A program made the translations under genes and the position numbers. From the NCBI GenBank assembly GCA_947627285.1, contig CANQVL010000007.1:1-64000 (forward strand): a DNA stretch of 64,000 nt, read 5' to 3'. The stretch is from an uncultured Oscillospiraceae bacterium. Lineage in GTDB: Bacteria > Bacillota > Clostridia > Oscillospirales > Oscillospiraceae. The notes below the pieces were generated by a model, which searched no databases, had not been told where the DNA came from, and saw only the letters and a program-made list of their open reading frames with translations. Each line of letters starts with the position of its first letter. The first letter of the stretch is position 1. This document shows, in pieces, positions 35,234-45,236 of the stretch.

Positions 35234-35572
35234 ATGGAAGCAAGAGCACAGATCAAATACGCACTCATCTCCCCCCGCAAGGTGAAGATAGTCTGCGACA
35301 TCATAAGGGGCAAGGACGCCAACGTCGCCCGCGCCATCCTTATGAATACCCCCAAGCACGCCAGCGAGCTGATGGTCAAGGTCCTGAACTCCGCCATCGC
35401 CAACGCCGAGAACAACTTCAACATGGACCCCGCGAAGCTCTACGTGGCTGAGACCTACGCAAACCCCGGTCCCATCCTCAAGAGGATGCAGCCCGTATCC
35501 AAGGGCCGCGGATACCGCATAAACAAGCGCACCAGCCACATCACCATCGTTCTTAAGGAAAGGGAGGCGTAA
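35234..35572 (+). CDS. rplV: Ribosomal protein uL22
   Basis: The 112-residue protein has the L22 fold: [16 protein letters not shown] at the start and the tunnel hairpin [20 protein letters not shown] near the C-terminus, where macrolide-resistance changes occur. GGGAGG upstream. Confidence 0.97.
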   Translation: MEARAQIKYALISPRKVKIVCDIIRGKDANVARAILMNTPKHASELMVKVLNSAIANAENNFNMDPAKLYVAETYANPGPILKRMQPVSKGRGYRINKRTSHITIVLKEREA

Positions 35573-35574
35573 GC

Positions 35575-36414
35575 ATGGGACAGAAAGTTAATCCTCACGG
35601 ACTCCGCGTGGGCGTTATCAAGGACTGGGATTCCCGTTGGTACGCCAGAGACGACAAGGTGGGCGACCTTCTGGTCGAGGACCACAAGATCCGCAAATAC
35701 CTGAAGAAGCGCCTCTATGACGCGGGCATCCCCCGCATCGAGATAGAGCGCGACAGCTCCAAGGTGAAGATATTCCTCCACTGCTCCCGTCCCGGCCTTG
35801 TCATCGGTAAGGGCGGTCAGGACATAGAGAAGCTCCGCGTCGATATGGAGAAAATGCTGGGCAAGAACGTTGCCATCTCCATCATCGAGGTCAAGAACCC
35901 CGACGCCGACGCCCAGCTGGTGGCGGAGTCCATCGCCGCGCAGCTTGAGAAGCGCGCCAGCTACCGCCGCGCCATGAAGAACGCCATGAGCCGCGCGATG
36001 CGTCTGGGCGTCCGCGGCATAAAGATCAAGCTCTCCGGTCGTATCGGCGGCGCCGAGATCGCCCGCAACGAGAGCTACCACGAGGGCACCATCCCCCTGC
36101 AGACCCTCCGCGCCGACATCGAGTACGGCTTCGCCGAGGCAGCCACGACCTACGGGCGCATCGGAGTCAAGGTCTGGATCTACAAGGGCGAGATACTCAG
36201 CTCCACCCTCCGTACCACCCCCAGGACCATGGACACCTCCCGTCCTCCCCGTGAGCGCAGCGACCGCCGCGACCGCAGGGACGACCGCAGAGGTCCCCGT
36301 CCCCAGGGCCAGGGCGGCTACAACCGCGGTCCCCGTCCCCAGGGACAGGGCGGCTTCCAGCCCCGCGGACAGCGCCCCGCGCCCAATACTCCTAAAGAAG
36401 GAGGAAGCAACTGA
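35575..36414 (+). CDS. rpsC: Ribosomal protein uS3 with long Arg/Gly-rich tail
   Basis: Residues 1-215 are a normal S3: KH domain with [11 protein letters not shown], then [20 protein letters not shown] and the C-terminal lobe. S3 lines the mRNA entry tunnel. The last 60 or so residues (from about 218) are a low-complexity tail rich in R, G, P, Q and D. They include two tandem copies of [10 protein letters not shown] followed by F/Y-containing ends, which most S3 proteins lack. The tail could bind RNA. The stop overlaps rplP by one base. Confidence 0.97.
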   Translation: MGQKVNPHGLRVGVIKDWDSRWYARDDKVGDLLVEDHKIRKYLKKRLYDAGIPRIEIERDSSKVKIFLHCSRPGLVIGKGGQDIEKLRVDMEKMLGKNVAISIIEVKNPDADAQLVAESIAAQLEKRASYRRAMKNAMSRAMRLGVRGIKIKLSGRIGGAEIARNESYHEGTIPLQTLRADIEYGFAEAATTYGRIGVKVWIYKGEILSSTLRTTPRTMDTSRPPRERSDRRDRRDDRRGPRPQGQGGYNRGPRPQGQGGFQPRGQRPAPNTPKEGGSN

Positions 36415-36836
36415 TGCTGTTACCTAAGAGAGTTAAATACCGCAAGCAGCAGCGCGGTCGCATGACCGGCGTCGCCACCCGCGGCAACAAGGTCACCTAC
36501 GGTGACTGGGGCCTGGTCGCCACAGAGCCCGCGTGGATAACCTCCAACCAGATCGAGGCGGCCCGTGTCGCCATCACCCGTTACAACAAGCGCGGCGGCA
36601 AGGTGTGGATAAAGATCTTCCCCGACAAGCCCGTCACCGCCAAGCCCGCCGAGACCCGCATGGGCTCCGGTAAGGGCGCTCCCGAATACTGGGTGGCAGT
36701 GGTCAAGCCCGGCAGGGTCCTCTTTGAGATCGCCGGCGTGTCCCCCGAGGACGCCCACGAGGCCCTTCGCCTCGGCGCCCACAAGCTGCCCTGCAAGACC
36801 AAGATAATCGCCCGCGAGACCGAGGAGGGTGAATAA
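36414..36836 (+). CDS. rplP: Ribosomal protein uL16
   Basis: The 140-residue protein begins [20 protein letters not shown] and contains [21 protein letters not shown], the loop near the A-site tRNA. Complete. GGAGGAAG upstream; the start overlaps the rpsC stop. Confidence 0.97.
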   Translation: MLLPKRVKYRKQQRGRMTGVATRGNKVTYGDWGLVATEPAWITSNQIEAARVAITRYNKRGGKVWIKIFPDKPVTAKPAETRMGSGKGAPEYWVAVVKPGRVLFEIAGVSPEDAHEALRLGAHKLPCKTKIIARETEEGE

Positions 36837-36837
36837 G

Positions 36838-37032
36838 ATGAAGGCAAAAGAAGTAAGAAAGATGAGCGCCTCGGAGCTCGAGGCAAAGCTTGCGGATCTT
36901 AAGAAGGACCTGTTCACGCTCCGTATGCAGCACGCCACCAACCAGCTCGACAACCCCATGAAGATCTCTCTGGTCAAAAAGGATATTGCCCGAGTCCAGA
37001 CAGTCATTCGTGAGCTCGAGCTCAAGCAGTGA
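36838..37032 (+). CDS. rpmC: Ribosomal protein uL29
   Basis: The 64-residue protein (MKAKEVRKMSASELEAKLAD) is a two-helix protein at the tunnel exit next to L23. ATG 36838 is chosen because GAGGGTG lies 8-9 nt upstream; a GTG at 36829 would overlap rplP. Confidence 0.96.
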   Translation: MKAKEVRKMSASELEAKLADLKKDLFTLRMQHATNQLDNPMKISLVKKDIARVQTVIRELELKQ

Positions 37033-37046
37033 GGAGGTAACCGTTA

Positions 37047-37310
37047 ATGAGTGAAGTAAGAACGTCTTCCAGGAAGACCCTGGTGGGCAAGGTCGTCTCC
37101 GACAAGATGGATAAGACCATCGTCGTCGCCATTGCCGACCGTGTTCCCCACCCCCTCTACAAGAAGATAGTCAAGAGGACCTATAAGCTCAAGGCCCATG
37201 ACGAGAACAACGAGTGCGGCGTCGGCGACACCGTCCGCGTCATGGAGACCCGTCCCCTGTCCCGCGACAAGAGATGGCGCCTTGTTGAGATCGTTGAAAA
37301 GGCGAAGTAA
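37047..37310 (+). CDS. rpsQ: Ribosomal protein uS17
   Basis: The 87-residue OB-fold protein has [20 protein letters not shown] and [20 protein letters not shown]. Primary 16S rRNA binder. GAGGAGG upstream. Confidence 0.97.
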   Translation: MSEVRTSSRKTLVGKVVSDKMDKTIVVAIADRVPHPLYKKIVKRTYKLKAHDENNECGVGDTVRVMETRPLSRDKRWRLVEIVEKAK

Positions 37311-37323
37311 GGAGGCGGCATAA

Positions 37324-37692
37324 ATGATACAGCAAGAGACTTATCTGAAGGTCGCCGACAATACCGGCGCCAAGGAGATCAAGTGCATCCGCGTGCTTGG
37401 CGGCGCCAAGCGCAAGTGGGGCAACATCGGCGACGTCATCGTGGCGTCCGTCCGCAAGGCTTCCCCCGGCGGGCAGGTGAAGAAGGGCGACGTGGTCAAG
37501 GCCGTCATCGTCCGTTCCGCCAAGGGCGTCCGCCGCGCCGACGGCACCTACGTGCGCTTCGACGAGAACGCCGCGGTGCTTATCCGCGACGACAAGAACC
37601 CCGTCGGCACCCGTATCTTCGGGCCGGTGGCGAGAGAGCTGCGCGACAAGGACTACATGAAGATCCTGTCCCTGGCTCCCGAAGTCATATGA
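37324..37692 (+). CDS. rplN: Ribosomal protein uL14
   Basis: The 122-residue protein begins [19 protein letters not shown] and ends [20 protein letters not shown], typical of L14 at the subunit interface. First gene of the spc portion. AAGGAGG upstream. Confidence 0.97.
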   Translation: MIQQETYLKVADNTGAKEIKCIRVLGGAKRKWGNIGDVIVASVRKASPGGQVKKGDVVKAVIVRSAKGVRRADGTYVRFDENAAVLIRDDKNPVGTRIFGPVARELRDKDYMKILSLAPEVI

Positions 37693-37705
37693 GGAGGTCC
37701 GAGCA

Positions 37706-38011
37706 ATGAAAATCAAAACCAACGACACAGTCGTCGTCCTGTCCGGCAAGGACAAGGGCAAGCAGGGCAAGGTGCTTTCCGCCGATCCCGAGGGCCGCAA
37801 GGTCATCGTTGAGGGCGTGAACGTCGCCAAGCGCCATCAGAAGGCCCGCCGTCAGGAGGAGCAGAGCGGCATCATCAAGAAGGAGACCCCCATCTATGTC
37901 TCCAAGGTCATGCTCGTCTGCCCCAAGTGCGGCAAGCCCACCCGCGTCGGCCACTCCGTGGTAGACGGCAAAAAGGTCCGCGCCTGCAAAAAGTGCGGCG
38001 CGGCTATATGA
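37706..38011 (+). CDS. rplX: Ribosomal protein uL24
   Basis: The 101-residue KOW protein ([20 protein letters not shown]) ends with two CxxC pairs (CPKCGKP and CKKCG), as in Firmicutes L24 forms that can hold zinc. It starts 50S assembly at the tunnel exit. Confidence 0.97.
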   Translation: MKIKTNDTVVVLSGKDKGKQGKVLSADPEGRKVIVEGVNVAKRHQKARRQEEQSGIIKKETPIYVSKVMLVCPKCGKPTRVGHSVVDGKKVRACKKCGAAI

Positions 38012-38028
38012 GAGAGGGAGGATAGATC

Positions 38029-38571
38029 ATGCCCAGACTTAAAACAAGATATACTGAGGAGATCGCTCCCGCTCTTATGAAGAAGTTCGACTACAAGAGC
38101 GTCATGCAGATCCCCCGCCTGGAGAAGATCGTCATCAACGTGGGCTGCGGCGACGCCAAGGACAACGCCAAGGTCACCGAGAACGTGGTAAAAGAGATCA
38201 GCGCCATCGCCGGTCAGCACGCCGTGGTCACCAAGGCCCGCAAGTCCGTGGCTAACTTCAAGATCCGCGAGGGTATGAGCATAGGCGTCAAGGTCACCCT
38301 TCGCCGTGACAGGATGTGGGAGTTCCTGGACCGCCTCTTCAACGTGGCGCTCCCCCGCGTCCGTGACTTCCACGGCATAAACCCCAACTCCTTTGACGGT
38401 CGCGGCAACTACGCCCTCGGCATCAAGGAGCAGCTCATATTCCCCGAGATCGACTACGACAAGATCGACAAGATCCGCGGTATGGACATAGTGATGTGCA
38501 CCACCGCCAAGACCGACGAGGAGGCCCGCGAGCTTCTCACACTCCTCGGCGCTCCGTTTTACAGGAACTAA
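38029..38571 (+). CDS. rplE: Ribosomal protein uL5
   Basis: The 180-residue protein has [19 protein letters not shown] and [21 protein letters not shown], typical of L5, which binds 5S rRNA and contacts P-site tRNA. AGGGAGGA upstream. Confidence 0.97.
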   Translation: MPRLKTRYTEEIAPALMKKFDYKSVMQIPRLEKIVINVGCGDAKDNAKVTENVVKEISAIAGQHAVVTKARKSVANFKIREGMSIGVKVTLRRDRMWEFLDRLFNVALPRVRDFHGINPNSFDGRGNYALGIKEQLIFPEIDYDKIDKIRGMDIVMCTTAKTDEEARELLTLLGAPFYRN

Positions 38572-38586
38572 GGGAGGAGAAAGATC

Positions 38587-38772
38587 ATGGCTAAGAAATC
38601 AATGATACTCAAGCAGCAGAGGGACCCCAAGTTCTCCACCCGCAAGTACAACCGCTGCAAGATCTGCGGACGCCCCCACGCCTACCTGCGCAACTACGGC
38701 ATCTGCCGTATCTGCTTCAGGGAGATGGCGTATAAGGGCGAGATACCGGGAGTTAAGAAAGCTTCCTGGTAA
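38587..38772 (+). CDS. rpsZ: Ribosomal protein uS14, zinc-binding short form
   Basis: The 61-residue form has two CxxC pairs (RCKICGR and ICRICFRE) that bind zinc, the Gram-positive short type of S14. GGGAGGAGA upstream. Confidence 0.96.
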   Translation: MAKKSMILKQQRDPKFSTRKYNRCKICGRPHAYLRNYGICRICFREMAYKGEIPGVKKASW

Positions 38773-38909
38773 GGAGCCTACTACCCCACGACTTAAATTT
38801 GTAAATAGGATGGCGAAAGGTCTGCGGCAATCACGTATTGCCGCGGATACCTCGCCGCCTGAACCTCCGCGAAAGCGGCGGTAACTCTGATCAAGGAGGA
38901 AGAATATCA
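38773..38909 (+). other. rpsZ-rpsH intergenic with hairpins
   Basis: A 137-nt gap in an otherwise tight operon. It contains a perfect GCGGCAAT/ATTGCCGC stem (38824-38844) and a CCGC-GAAA-GCGG hairpin before the rpsH ribosome binding site. Possible r-protein binding site; no gene. Confidence 0.4.
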
Positions 38910-39305
38910 ATGCAAATCACAGACCCCATTGCGGATATGCTGACCCGCATAAGGAACGCCAATTCCGCAAAGCACCCCACAGTTGATATCCCCTGCTCAA
39001 ACATGAAAAAGGCGATCGCCCAGATTTTGCTTGACGAGGGATATATCAAGAGCTTCCAGGTGAGCGACGACGGCGGACAGGGAGTCATCAAGGTGACCCT
39101 CAAGTACAACGCCGGCGAGAGGGTCATCCAGGGCCTTCGCCGGGTGTCCAAGCCCGGTCTTCGCTATTACGCCGGCACGGATGAGATACCCTACGTCCTC
39201 AAGGGACTGGGCATCGCCATCGTTTCCACGTCCAAGGGCATCATGACCGACAAGCAGGCCCGTCGCGAGCACGTCGGCGGCGAAGTCCTGGCGTTCGTGT
39301 GGTAA
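38910..39305 (+). CDS. rpsH: Ribosomal protein uS8
   Basis: The 131-residue protein begins [20 protein letters not shown] and ends [20 protein letters not shown]8 organises the central 16S domain and represses spc operons in E. coli. ATG 38910 behind AAGGAGGAAG; a longer upstream reading has no ribosome binding site. Confidence 0.97.
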   Translation: MQITDPIADMLTRIRNANSAKHPTVDIPCSNMKKAIAQILLDEGYIKSFQVSDDGGQGVIKVTLKYNAGERVIQGLRRVSKPGLRYYAGTDEIPYVLKGLGIAIVSTSKGIMTDKQARREHVGGEVLAFVW

Positions 39306-39320
39306 GGGAGGTAACGAGCT

Positions 39321-39860
39321 ATGTCAAGAATCGGAAGAGCCCCCATTACCGTCCCCGCCGGTGTTGAGGTGACAGTCGCCGAGGGCAACGTCGTCACCGT
39401 CAAGGGTCCCAAGGGGACCATCACCAAGACCCTGCGCCCTGAGATGACCATTGAGAAGGACGGCGCGGTCATACACGTAAAGCGCCCCAACGATGAGAAG
39501 AACGAGCGCAGCCTCCACGGGCTTACGCGCACGCTCCTTGCCAACATGGTCCACGGAGTCACCGAGGAGTTCTCCAAGACACTGGAGATCAACGGCGTCG
39601 GCTACCGTGCCGCCAAGGAGGGCAAGAACCTGGTCATGAACCTGGGTTATTCCCATCAGGTCATCGTTCCCGAGATAGACGGCATCCACATCGACGTGCC
39701 CAACCCCAACCAGGTTGTGGTCCACGGCGTCGACAAGCAGCTGGTTGGTCAGTTTGCTGCCGATCTGAGGGGCAAGAGGCCCCCGGAACCCTATAAGGGC
39801 AAGGGGATCAAGTACGCAGACGAAGTCATTCGCCGCAAAGAAGGCAAGACTGGTAAATAA
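39321..39860 (+). CDS. rplF: Ribosomal protein uL6
   Basis: The 179-residue protein begins SRIGRAPITVPAGVEV and has the duplicated L6 fold, ending RGKRPPEPYKGKGIKYADEV. It lies near the factor-binding site. GGGAGG upstream. Confidence 0.97.
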   Translation: MSRIGRAPITVPAGVEVTVAEGNVVTVKGPKGTITKTLRPEMTIEKDGAVIHVKRPNDEKNERSLHGLTRTLLANMVHGVTEEFSKTLEINGVGYRAAKEGKNLVMNLGYSHQVIVPEIDGIHIDVPNPNQVVVHGVDKQLVGQFAADLRGKRPPEPYKGKGIKYADEVIRRKEGKTGK

Positions 39861-39876
39861 AAGGAGGTGTGCCTAA

Positions 39877-40236
39877 ATGATTAAAAGACCTGATACCAAG
39901 GCTCAGCGTTTGAAGAGACATAAGAGAGTAAGGGCCAAGATCTCCGGCACGCCGGAATGCCCCAGGCTCAACGTTTTCCGCAGCGAGAAGAACATCTACG
40001 CCCAGCTCATAGACGACGTACACGGCGTCACGCTGGCGGCGGCGTCCTCCGTTGAAAAGGATTTTGAAGGCTCCGGCTCCAACAAGGAGGGGGCCCGCAA
40101 GGTGGGCAAGCTCATCGCTGAGCGCGCCAAGGCGAAGGGTATAGAGGACGTGGTCTTTGACCGCGGCGGCTATATCTACCACGGACGCGTCCAGGAGCTG
40201 GCAGAGGGCGCCCGCGAGGGCGGACTCAACTTTTAA
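39877..40236 (+). CDS. rplR: Ribosomal protein uL18
   Basis: The 119-residue protein has [20 protein letters not shown] and [20 protein letters not shown], typical of L18, which binds 5S rRNA together with L5. AAGGAGGTG upstream. Confidence 0.97.
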   Translation: MIKRPDTKAQRLKRHKRVRAKISGTPECPRLNVFRSEKNIYAQLIDDVHGVTLAAASSVEKDFEGSGSNKEGARKVGKLIAERAKAKGIEDVVFDRGGYIYHGRVQELAEGAREGGLNF

Positions 40237-40254
40237 CGGAGGGAGGAAACGAAC

Positions 40255-40785
40255 ATGCCTTACAGCAGCAATCAAAGAGGAAACCGCCGCGACCGTGAAG
40301 AGGTCAAGAGCGAGTATATCGAAAAGGTCGTCTCCCTCAACCGCGTTTCCAAGACCGTCAAGGGCGGACGTATCATGAAGTTCTCCGCGCTTGTGGTCGT
40401 GGGCGACGGCAAGGGCAAGGTCGGCTTCGGCCTTGGCAAGGCCGCTGAGGTGTCCGAGGCCATCCGCAAGGGCATTGAGGACGCCAAGAAAAACTTCACC
40501 CACATCACCCTCAAGGGCGGCACCATCCCCCATGAGGTCATCGGCGAGTTCGGCGCGGGCCGCGTGCTTCTGAAGCCCGCCCCCGCCGGTACCGGCGTTA
40601 TCGCCGGAGGCGCCGTCCGCGCGGTGGTCGAGGCCGCGGGCATTACGGACATCCGTACCAAGTGCCTCAGGTCCAACAACCCCGCCAACGTGGTTGCCGC
40701 CACGATGAAGGGCCTCAAGTCCCTGCGCAGCGTGGAGCAGGTCGCCGCCACCCGCGGCAAGGCCGCCGAAGAGATACTGGGCTAA
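40255..40785 (+). CDS. rpsE: Ribosomal protein uS5
   Basis: The 176-residue protein has the S5 double-stranded RNA-binding domain ([18 protein letters not shown]) and the [20 protein letters not shown] segment. It takes part in decoding accuracy at the mRNA entry site. GGAGGAAAC upstream. Confidence 0.97.
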   Translation: MPYSSNQRGNRRDREEVKSEYIEKVVSLNRVSKTVKGGRIMKFSALVVVGDGKGKVGFGLGKAAEVSEAIRKGIEDAKKNFTHITLKGGTIPHEVIGEFGAGRVLLKPAPAGTGVIAGGAVRAVVEAAGITDIRTKCLRSNNPANVVAATMKGLKSLRSVEQVAATRGKAAEEILG

Positions 40786-40797
40786 GGAGGACAGAGC

Positions 40798-40980
40798 ATG
40801 GCTACAATCAATATCAAGCTCGTCAAGAGCCTTAACGGCAGGATCGCCAAGCACATCGCCACAGCCGAGTCCCTGGGGCTCCGCAAGATAGGCGACGAGA
40901 CCACCCAGCCCGACAATCCGCAGACCAGAGGTAAGATCGCCAAGATCGGCTACCTTCTGCAGGTCACGGAACAGAAATAA
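40798..40980 (+). CDS. rpmD: Ribosomal protein uL30
   Basis: The 60-residue protein ([30 protein letters not shown]) is the bacterial L30 type. AAGGAGGAC upstream. Confidence 0.96.
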   Translation: MATINIKLVKSLNGRIAKHIATAESLGLRKIGDETTQPDNPQTRGKIAKIGYLLQVTEQK

Positions 40981-40993
40981 GGAGGTTTGCGGA

Positions 40994-41455
40994 ATGAAAT
41001 TACACGAACTTTCTCCCGCTGCCGGCTCCACCGCCAAGGCCTGGAGAAAAGGCCGCGGCATCGGCTCCGGCAACGGCAAGACCGGCGGCCGCGGACACAA
41101 GGGCCAGAAGGCCCGCAGCGGCGGCGGAGTCCGCGTGGGCTTTGAGGGCGGTCAGATGCCCCTCGCCCGCCGTATCCCCAAGAGGGGCTTCAACAACATC
41201 TTTGCCAAGCCCCTGGACGCGGTGAACGTCTCCATGCTCAACCGCTTTGAGGACGGAGCCGTCGTAGACGTGGAAGCGCTGGAGAAGGCAGGCATCATCT
41301 CCGGCGTCAAGTACGGCATCAAGGTCATCGGCAACGACAAGCTCACCAAAAAGCTCACCGTCAAGGCGGTGAAATTCTCTGAGTCGGCAAAGGCCAGCAT
41401 CGAGGCCGCCGGCGGAAAGGCCGAGGAGCTCGGTGGGAAGGCCGAGGTGAAGTGA
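40994..41455 (+). CDS. rplO: Ribosomal protein uL15
   Basis: The 153-residue protein begins [20 protein letters not shown] and has the Gly/Arg-rich [20 protein letters not shown] arm that enters the 23S core. AAGGAGG upstream. The next gene, secY, begins one base after its stop. Confidence 0.97.
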   Translation: MKLHELSPAAGSTAKAWRKGRGIGSGNGKTGGRGHKGQKARSGGGVRVGFEGGQMPLARRIPKRGFNNIFAKPLDAVNVSMLNRFEDGAVVDVEALEKAGIISGVKYGIKVIGNDKLTKKLTVKAVKFSESAKASIEAAGGKAEELGGKAEVK

Positions 41456-41456
41456 G

Positions 41457-42761
41457 GTGCTTCAAACATTAAAGAACGCTTGGAAGGTTGAAGAGCTCCG
41501 CAAAAAGCTTCTTTTCACCCTGTTCGTCATTCTTCTGTTCCGGGTGGGCAACGCCATCCCCGTTCCGAACATTGACAGAGCCCTTCTTAGCCAGTATTTT
41601 ACCTCCTCCCTTAACAACACCATCCTTGGACTTTACAACGTCATGAGCGGCTCGGCGTTCCAGTACGGCACCGTATTTGCCCTGAGCATACAGCCGTATA
41701 TCAACGCCAGCATCATCATCCAGCTTCTCACCATCGCCATTCCCGCCCTGGAGCGTCTCTCCAAGGAGGGCGGCGAGGAGGGCAAGAAGAAGCTGGAGAA
41801 CATCACCCGCTATTCAACGGTGGCTATCGCCCTCCTTCAGGCCTACGGCTACTATGTGATCCTTTCCACCAACAACCTGATGAGCAACACCGGCGTGTGG
41901 CCCGCCATCGTCATCGTCGCCACCCTGGTCGCGGGCTCGTGCCTTGTGATGTGGATGGGCGAGCAGATCACGGAGTTCGGTATCGGCAACGGTATCTCCG
42001 TCATACTCTTCGCCGGCATCATCGCCAGGGTCCCCAACACCTTCGTGAACATGATAAACACCCTGTTCTCCGGAGCGAAGTGGACCGTGTGGCTCACCTA
42101 CGCGCTGATGATACTGGGGGGACTGGCGATGATAGTTCTCATCGTCATCGTCACCAACGCCGAGCGCCGTATCCCCGTGGTATACGCCAAGCGCGTCGTG
42201 GGACGTAAGGTCTACGGCGGGCAGAACACCCATCTTCCTCTGAAGGTGAATATGTCCGGCGTCCTGCCCGTGATCTTCGCCAGCTCCATCGCCTCCCTGC
42301 CCGCCACCGTAGGTATGTTCTTCGGAAAGACCTCCGAGTCCGCCGGCGGCTGGGGGACCTTCCTGAAGCTGTTTGACCAGACCAGCGTCCTGTATATGGT
42401 GCTGTACTTCCTGCTCATCATCTTCTTCAGCTATTTCTATTCCACCATCCAGTTCAACCCCATCGAGGTCAGCAATAACCTGATGAAAAACGGCGGATAT
42501 ATCCCCGGCTTCCGTCCCGGCAAGCCCACCAGCGCCTTTATCAGCAAGGTGCTGAACAAGGTGACGCTCTTCGGCGCCATCTACCTTGCGATCATCGCTC
42601 TGGTGCCCCTCATCGTCGGCGCCATCAGCCAAACCGCAAGGGGGACCGGGATCTCCATCGGCGGCACCTCGCTCATAATCGTCGTGGGCGTCGCTCTCGA
42701 GACCGTCAGGGCCCTGGAGGCACAGCTCATCATGCGCAACTACAAGGGATTTCTTGAATAA
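41457..42761 (+). CDS. secY: Preprotein translocase subunit SecY
   Basis: The 434-residue protein has ten membrane helices and SecY signatures (LGLYNVMSGSAFQYGTVFAL, the cytoplasmic loop RRIPVVYAKRVVGRKVYGGQ, and LIRNYKGFL-like end MRNYKGFLE). Core of the Sec channel. GTG 41457 directly follows the rplO stop, so translation is probably coupled. Confidence 0.97.
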   Translation: MLQTLKNAWKVEELRKKLLFTLFVILLFRVGNAIPVPNIDRALLSQYFTSSLNNTILGLYNVMSGSAFQYGTVFALSIQPYINASIIIQLLTIAIPALERLSKEGGEEGKKKLENITRYSTVAIALLQAYGYYVILSTNNLMSNTGVWPAIVIVATLVAGSCLVMWMGEQITEFGIGNGISVILFAGIIARVPNTFVNMINTLFSGAKWTVWLTYALMILGGLAMIVLIVIVTNAERRIPVVYAKRVVGRKVYGGQNTHLPLKVNMSGVLPVIFASSIASLPATVGMFFGKTSESAGGWGTFLKLFDQTSVLYMVLYFLLIIFFSYFYSTIQFNPIEVSNNLMKNGGYIPGFRPGKPTSAFISKVLNKVTLFGAIYLAIIALVPLIVGAISQTARGTGISIGGTSLIIVVGVALETVRALEAQLIMRNYKGFLE

Positions 42762-42776
42762 TTAAGGAGTGTCCTT

Positions 42777-43412
42777 ATGAAGCTCATTCTTTTGGGAGCC
42801 CCCGGCGCCGGTAAAGGCACACAGGCGGACATCATCTCCCGCAAGCTTGAAATTCCCACGATCTCCACAGGCAACATCCTGCGGGCGGCTGTCCGGGAGG
42901 GCACGCCCGTGGGACTGCGCGCCAAAGCGATAATCGAGGCCGGGCAGCTCGTCCCCGACGACGTGATAATGGGCATCGTCTCGGAGCGCGTCGCCAAGGA
43001 CGACTGCAAAAACGGCTTCATACTGGACGGGGTACCCCGCACCATCGCCCAGGCGGACGCCCTCGAGGAGTTCGGCATCAACGTGGACTGCGCCCTTTGC
43101 ATCGACGTGCCCGATGATGTCATCGTCAGGAGGATGTCCGGACGGAGGACGTGCTCAGAGTGCTCCGCCACATACCATGTGGAGAGCAATCCCCCCAAGA
43201 CGGAGGGGATATGCGACGCCTGCGGCGGGAAGCTCACCATCCGCAAGGACGACCTTCCCGAGACAGTGCTGAGCAGGCTCTCGGTATACCACGCCCAGAC
43301 AGAGCCGCTTCTGGACTACTACAGGTCCAGGGGCAAGCTCATACGCGTGGAGGGCGAGGAGACCATAGAGGCCACCTCCAAACAAGTGTTCAAGACCCTG
43401 GGGATAGAGTGA
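42777..43412 (+). CDS. adk: Adenylate kinase
   Basis: The 211-residue protein has the P-loop GAPGAGKGTQA, FILDGVPRT, and a zinc-binding LID with C-x2-C and C-x2-C (RTCSECSATYH...GICDACGG). The LID is the Gram-positive zinc form. It interconverts ATP, AMP and ADP. TAAGGAG upstream, 15 nt after secY. Confidence 0.97.
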   Translation: MKLILLGAPGAGKGTQADIISRKLEIPTISTGNILRAAVREGTPVGLRAKAIIEAGQLVPDDVIMGIVSERVAKDDCKNGFILDGVPRTIAQADALEEFGINVDCALCIDVPDDVIVRRMSGRRTCSECSATYHVESNPPKTEGICDACGGKLTIRKDDLPETVLSRLSVYHAQTEPLLDYYRSRGKLIRVEGEETIEATSKQVFKTLGIE

Positions 43413-43415
43413 TAT

Positions 43416-44177
43416 ATGATACGTATCAAGTCCCCCCGGGAAATTGAAAAAATGCGCCGTGCGGGACAGATCGCCGCGGCTGCCCGCGATCTCGCGGGAA
43501 AATTGGCAGTCCCGGGCGCAACAACCCATGACATAGACAAGCAAGTAGAGGCATTTATCCGATCCCGGCACGCGATCCCCACCTGCATAGGCTACTGCGG
43601 GTATCCCGCCGCCACCTGTATCTCCGTTAACGAAGAGGTGGTGCACGGTATACCGGGCAAGCGGGTCATCAAGGAAGGCGACCTGGTCAGCGTTGACCTG
43701 GACGTGGGCTTTGAGGGCTGCATCGGGGATTGCGCCGCCACCTTCATAGCGGGAAAGGCAAGGTGCGATGAGGACGTGAAGCTCCTGTCAATCACTAGGC
43801 AGGCGTTTTACGAGGGGCTCAGGTTCGCCCGTCCCGGTTACCGGGTCTCCGATATCAGCGCCGCCGTTCAACAGTTTGTGGAGGAAAACGGTTTTTCCGT
43901 CATCCGCGATTACGTCGGACACGGAATCGGCACCGAAATGCACGAGGAGCCGGAGGTCCCGAACTTCGGCAAGCCCGGACACGGACCGAGGCTTGTAAAG
44001 GGCATGACCATCTGTATCGAGCCCATGGTCTGCGCCGGCAGCTGGCCGGTGCGGGTCCTGAGCGACGGCTGGACCGCGGTGACGCGGGACGGCTCGCGGG
44101 CCGCCCACTATGAGAACACCATACTTATCACCGACGGGGAGCCCGAAATACTGACGGTTCCCGAGCCGGAGGTGTGA
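43416..44177 (+). CDS. map: Methionine aminopeptidase type I
   Basis: The 253-residue protein has the metal ligands in SVDLDVGFEGCIGDCAATF, GHGIGTEMHEEPEVPNF, GMTICIEPM and the final E in AHYENTILI. It removes the initiator Met from nascent proteins. It starts 3 nt after adk, with only a weak ribosome binding site. Confidence 0.96.
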   Translation: MIRIKSPREIEKMRRAGQIAAAARDLAGKLAVPGATTHDIDKQVEAFIRSRHAIPTCIGYCGYPAATCISVNEEVVHGIPGKRVIKEGDLVSVDLDVGFEGCIGDCAATFIAGKARCDEDVKLLSITRQAFYEGLRFARPGYRVSDISAAVQQFVEENGFSVIRDYVGHGIGTEMHEEPEVPNFGKPGHGPRLVKGMTICIEPMVCAGSWPVRVLSDGWTAVTRDGSRAAHYENTILITDGEPEILTVPEPEV

Positions 44178-44178
44178 G

Positions 44179-44448
44179 ATGGAGATCGAGAGGGCGGATG
44201 TGGTCAGATCCCTTGCAGGGAGAGACGCAGGAGAGCTGTTTTACGTCAGCTCCACCGACGGCGTATACGCCCGGATCGTCAACGGGCGCGACCGCAGACT
44301 GGAAAAACCGAAAAAAAAGAAGCTCCGCCACCTTGAATTCGTCAGGCGCGGCGACGGTCGGACAGATCAGAAGCTCCGCTCCGGCGAAAAGGTGACAAAC
44401 AGCGAGCTTCGGCGCGCGCTGGCTGAAAGGGCCGGCGAGGAGCAATAA
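44179..44448 (+). CDS. KOW-domain RNA-binding protein (L14e-like)
   Basis: An 89-residue protein that starts one nt after the map stop. A KOW-like N-terminus ([20 protein letters not shown]) is followed by a lysine/arginine-rich segment ([17 protein letters not shown]). The same small gene lies between map and infA in many Clostridia and Bacilli and is annotated as an L14e/L6e/L27e-like KOW protein. It is presumed to bind rRNA or mRNA; the exact role is not known. Confidence 0.85.
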   Translation: MEIERADVVRSLAGRDAGELFYVSSTDGVYARIVNGRDRRLEKPKKKKLRHLEFVRRGDGRTDQKLRSGEKVTNSELRRALAERAGEEQ

Positions 44449-44461
44449 GGAGGTATGCAGC

Positions 44462-44680
44462 ACGGCTAAAGATGACGTTATCGAGCTGGAGGGCACAGTA
44501 GTCGAATCATTGCCCAACACCATGTTCAACGTTGATATCGGAAACGGACATATAATCCTTGCCCATATCTCCGGTAAGCTTCGTATGAACTTCATCAGGA
44601 TCCTGCCCGGCGACAAGGTGACAGTCCAGATGTCACCGTACGATCTGACCCGGGGGAGGATCACCTGGCGCACAAAGTAA
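44462..44680 (+). CDS. infA: Translation initiation factor IF-1, apparent ACG start
   Basis: The frame [20 protein letters not shown]...[20 protein letters not shown] ends RGRITWRTK and is a complete IF-1 (72 residues, the family norm, if the first codon is ACG at 44462). IF-1 blocks the A site during initiation. AAGGAGG (44447-44453) lies 8 nt before ACG. No ATG, GTG or TTG is in frame upstream before a stop. The ATG at 44455 is in another frame and gives only four codons. The start is therefore ACG, or the base is a sequencing error or mutation from ATG. Confidence 0.85.
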   Translation, partial: TAKDDVIELEGTVVESLPNTMFNVDIGNGHIILAHISGKLRMNFIRILPGDKVTVQMSPYDLTRGRITWRTK

Positions 44681-44827
<147 letters not shown>

Positions 44828-44852
44828 TTGAAGAAAGGATTGGTCAAAAAGT

Positions 44853-45221
44853 ATGGCAAGAATTTCCGGCGTTGACCTGCCCCGCGACAAGAGGATCGAG
44901 ATCGGTCTCACATACGTCTACGGCATCGGCAGAACCAGCGCGAAAAAGATTTTGGAGCAGACAGGCATCAACCCCGACACCCGCGTCAAGGATCTGACCG
45001 AGGCGCAGGAGGCGGCGCTTCGTGAGTGCATCGACCACCACTATGTTGTGGAGGGCGACCTTCGCCGCCAGGTGGCGCTGGACATCAAGCGCCTCACCGA
45101 GATCGGCTGCTACCGCGGCACCCGCCACAGAAGGGGTCTGCCCGTCCGCGGTCAGAGAAGCAAGACAAACGCCCGTACCCGCAAGGGCCCGAAGCGTACC
45201 ATCGCCAATAAGAAGAAGTAA
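44853..45221 (+). CDS. rpsM: Ribosomal protein uS13
   Basis: The 122-residue protein begins [20 protein letters not shown] and ends with the basic tail [19 protein letters not shown]. Located in the 30S head, contacting P-site tRNA and L5. First gene of the alpha portion. Confidence 0.97.
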   Translation: MARISGVDLPRDKRIEIGLTYVYGIGRTSAKKILEQTGINPDTRVKDLTEAQEAALRECIDHHYVVEGDLRRQVALDIKRLTEIGCYRGTRHRRGLPVRGQRSKTNARTRKGPKRTIANKKK

Positions 45222-45236
45222 GGGAGGGATATTCAC

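Noticed and set aside
39826..41100. 424-residue minus-strand frame opposite L18, S5, L30 and L15
   Set aside because: It spans four well-supported ribosomal genes and the intergenic ribosome binding sites; no plausible product.
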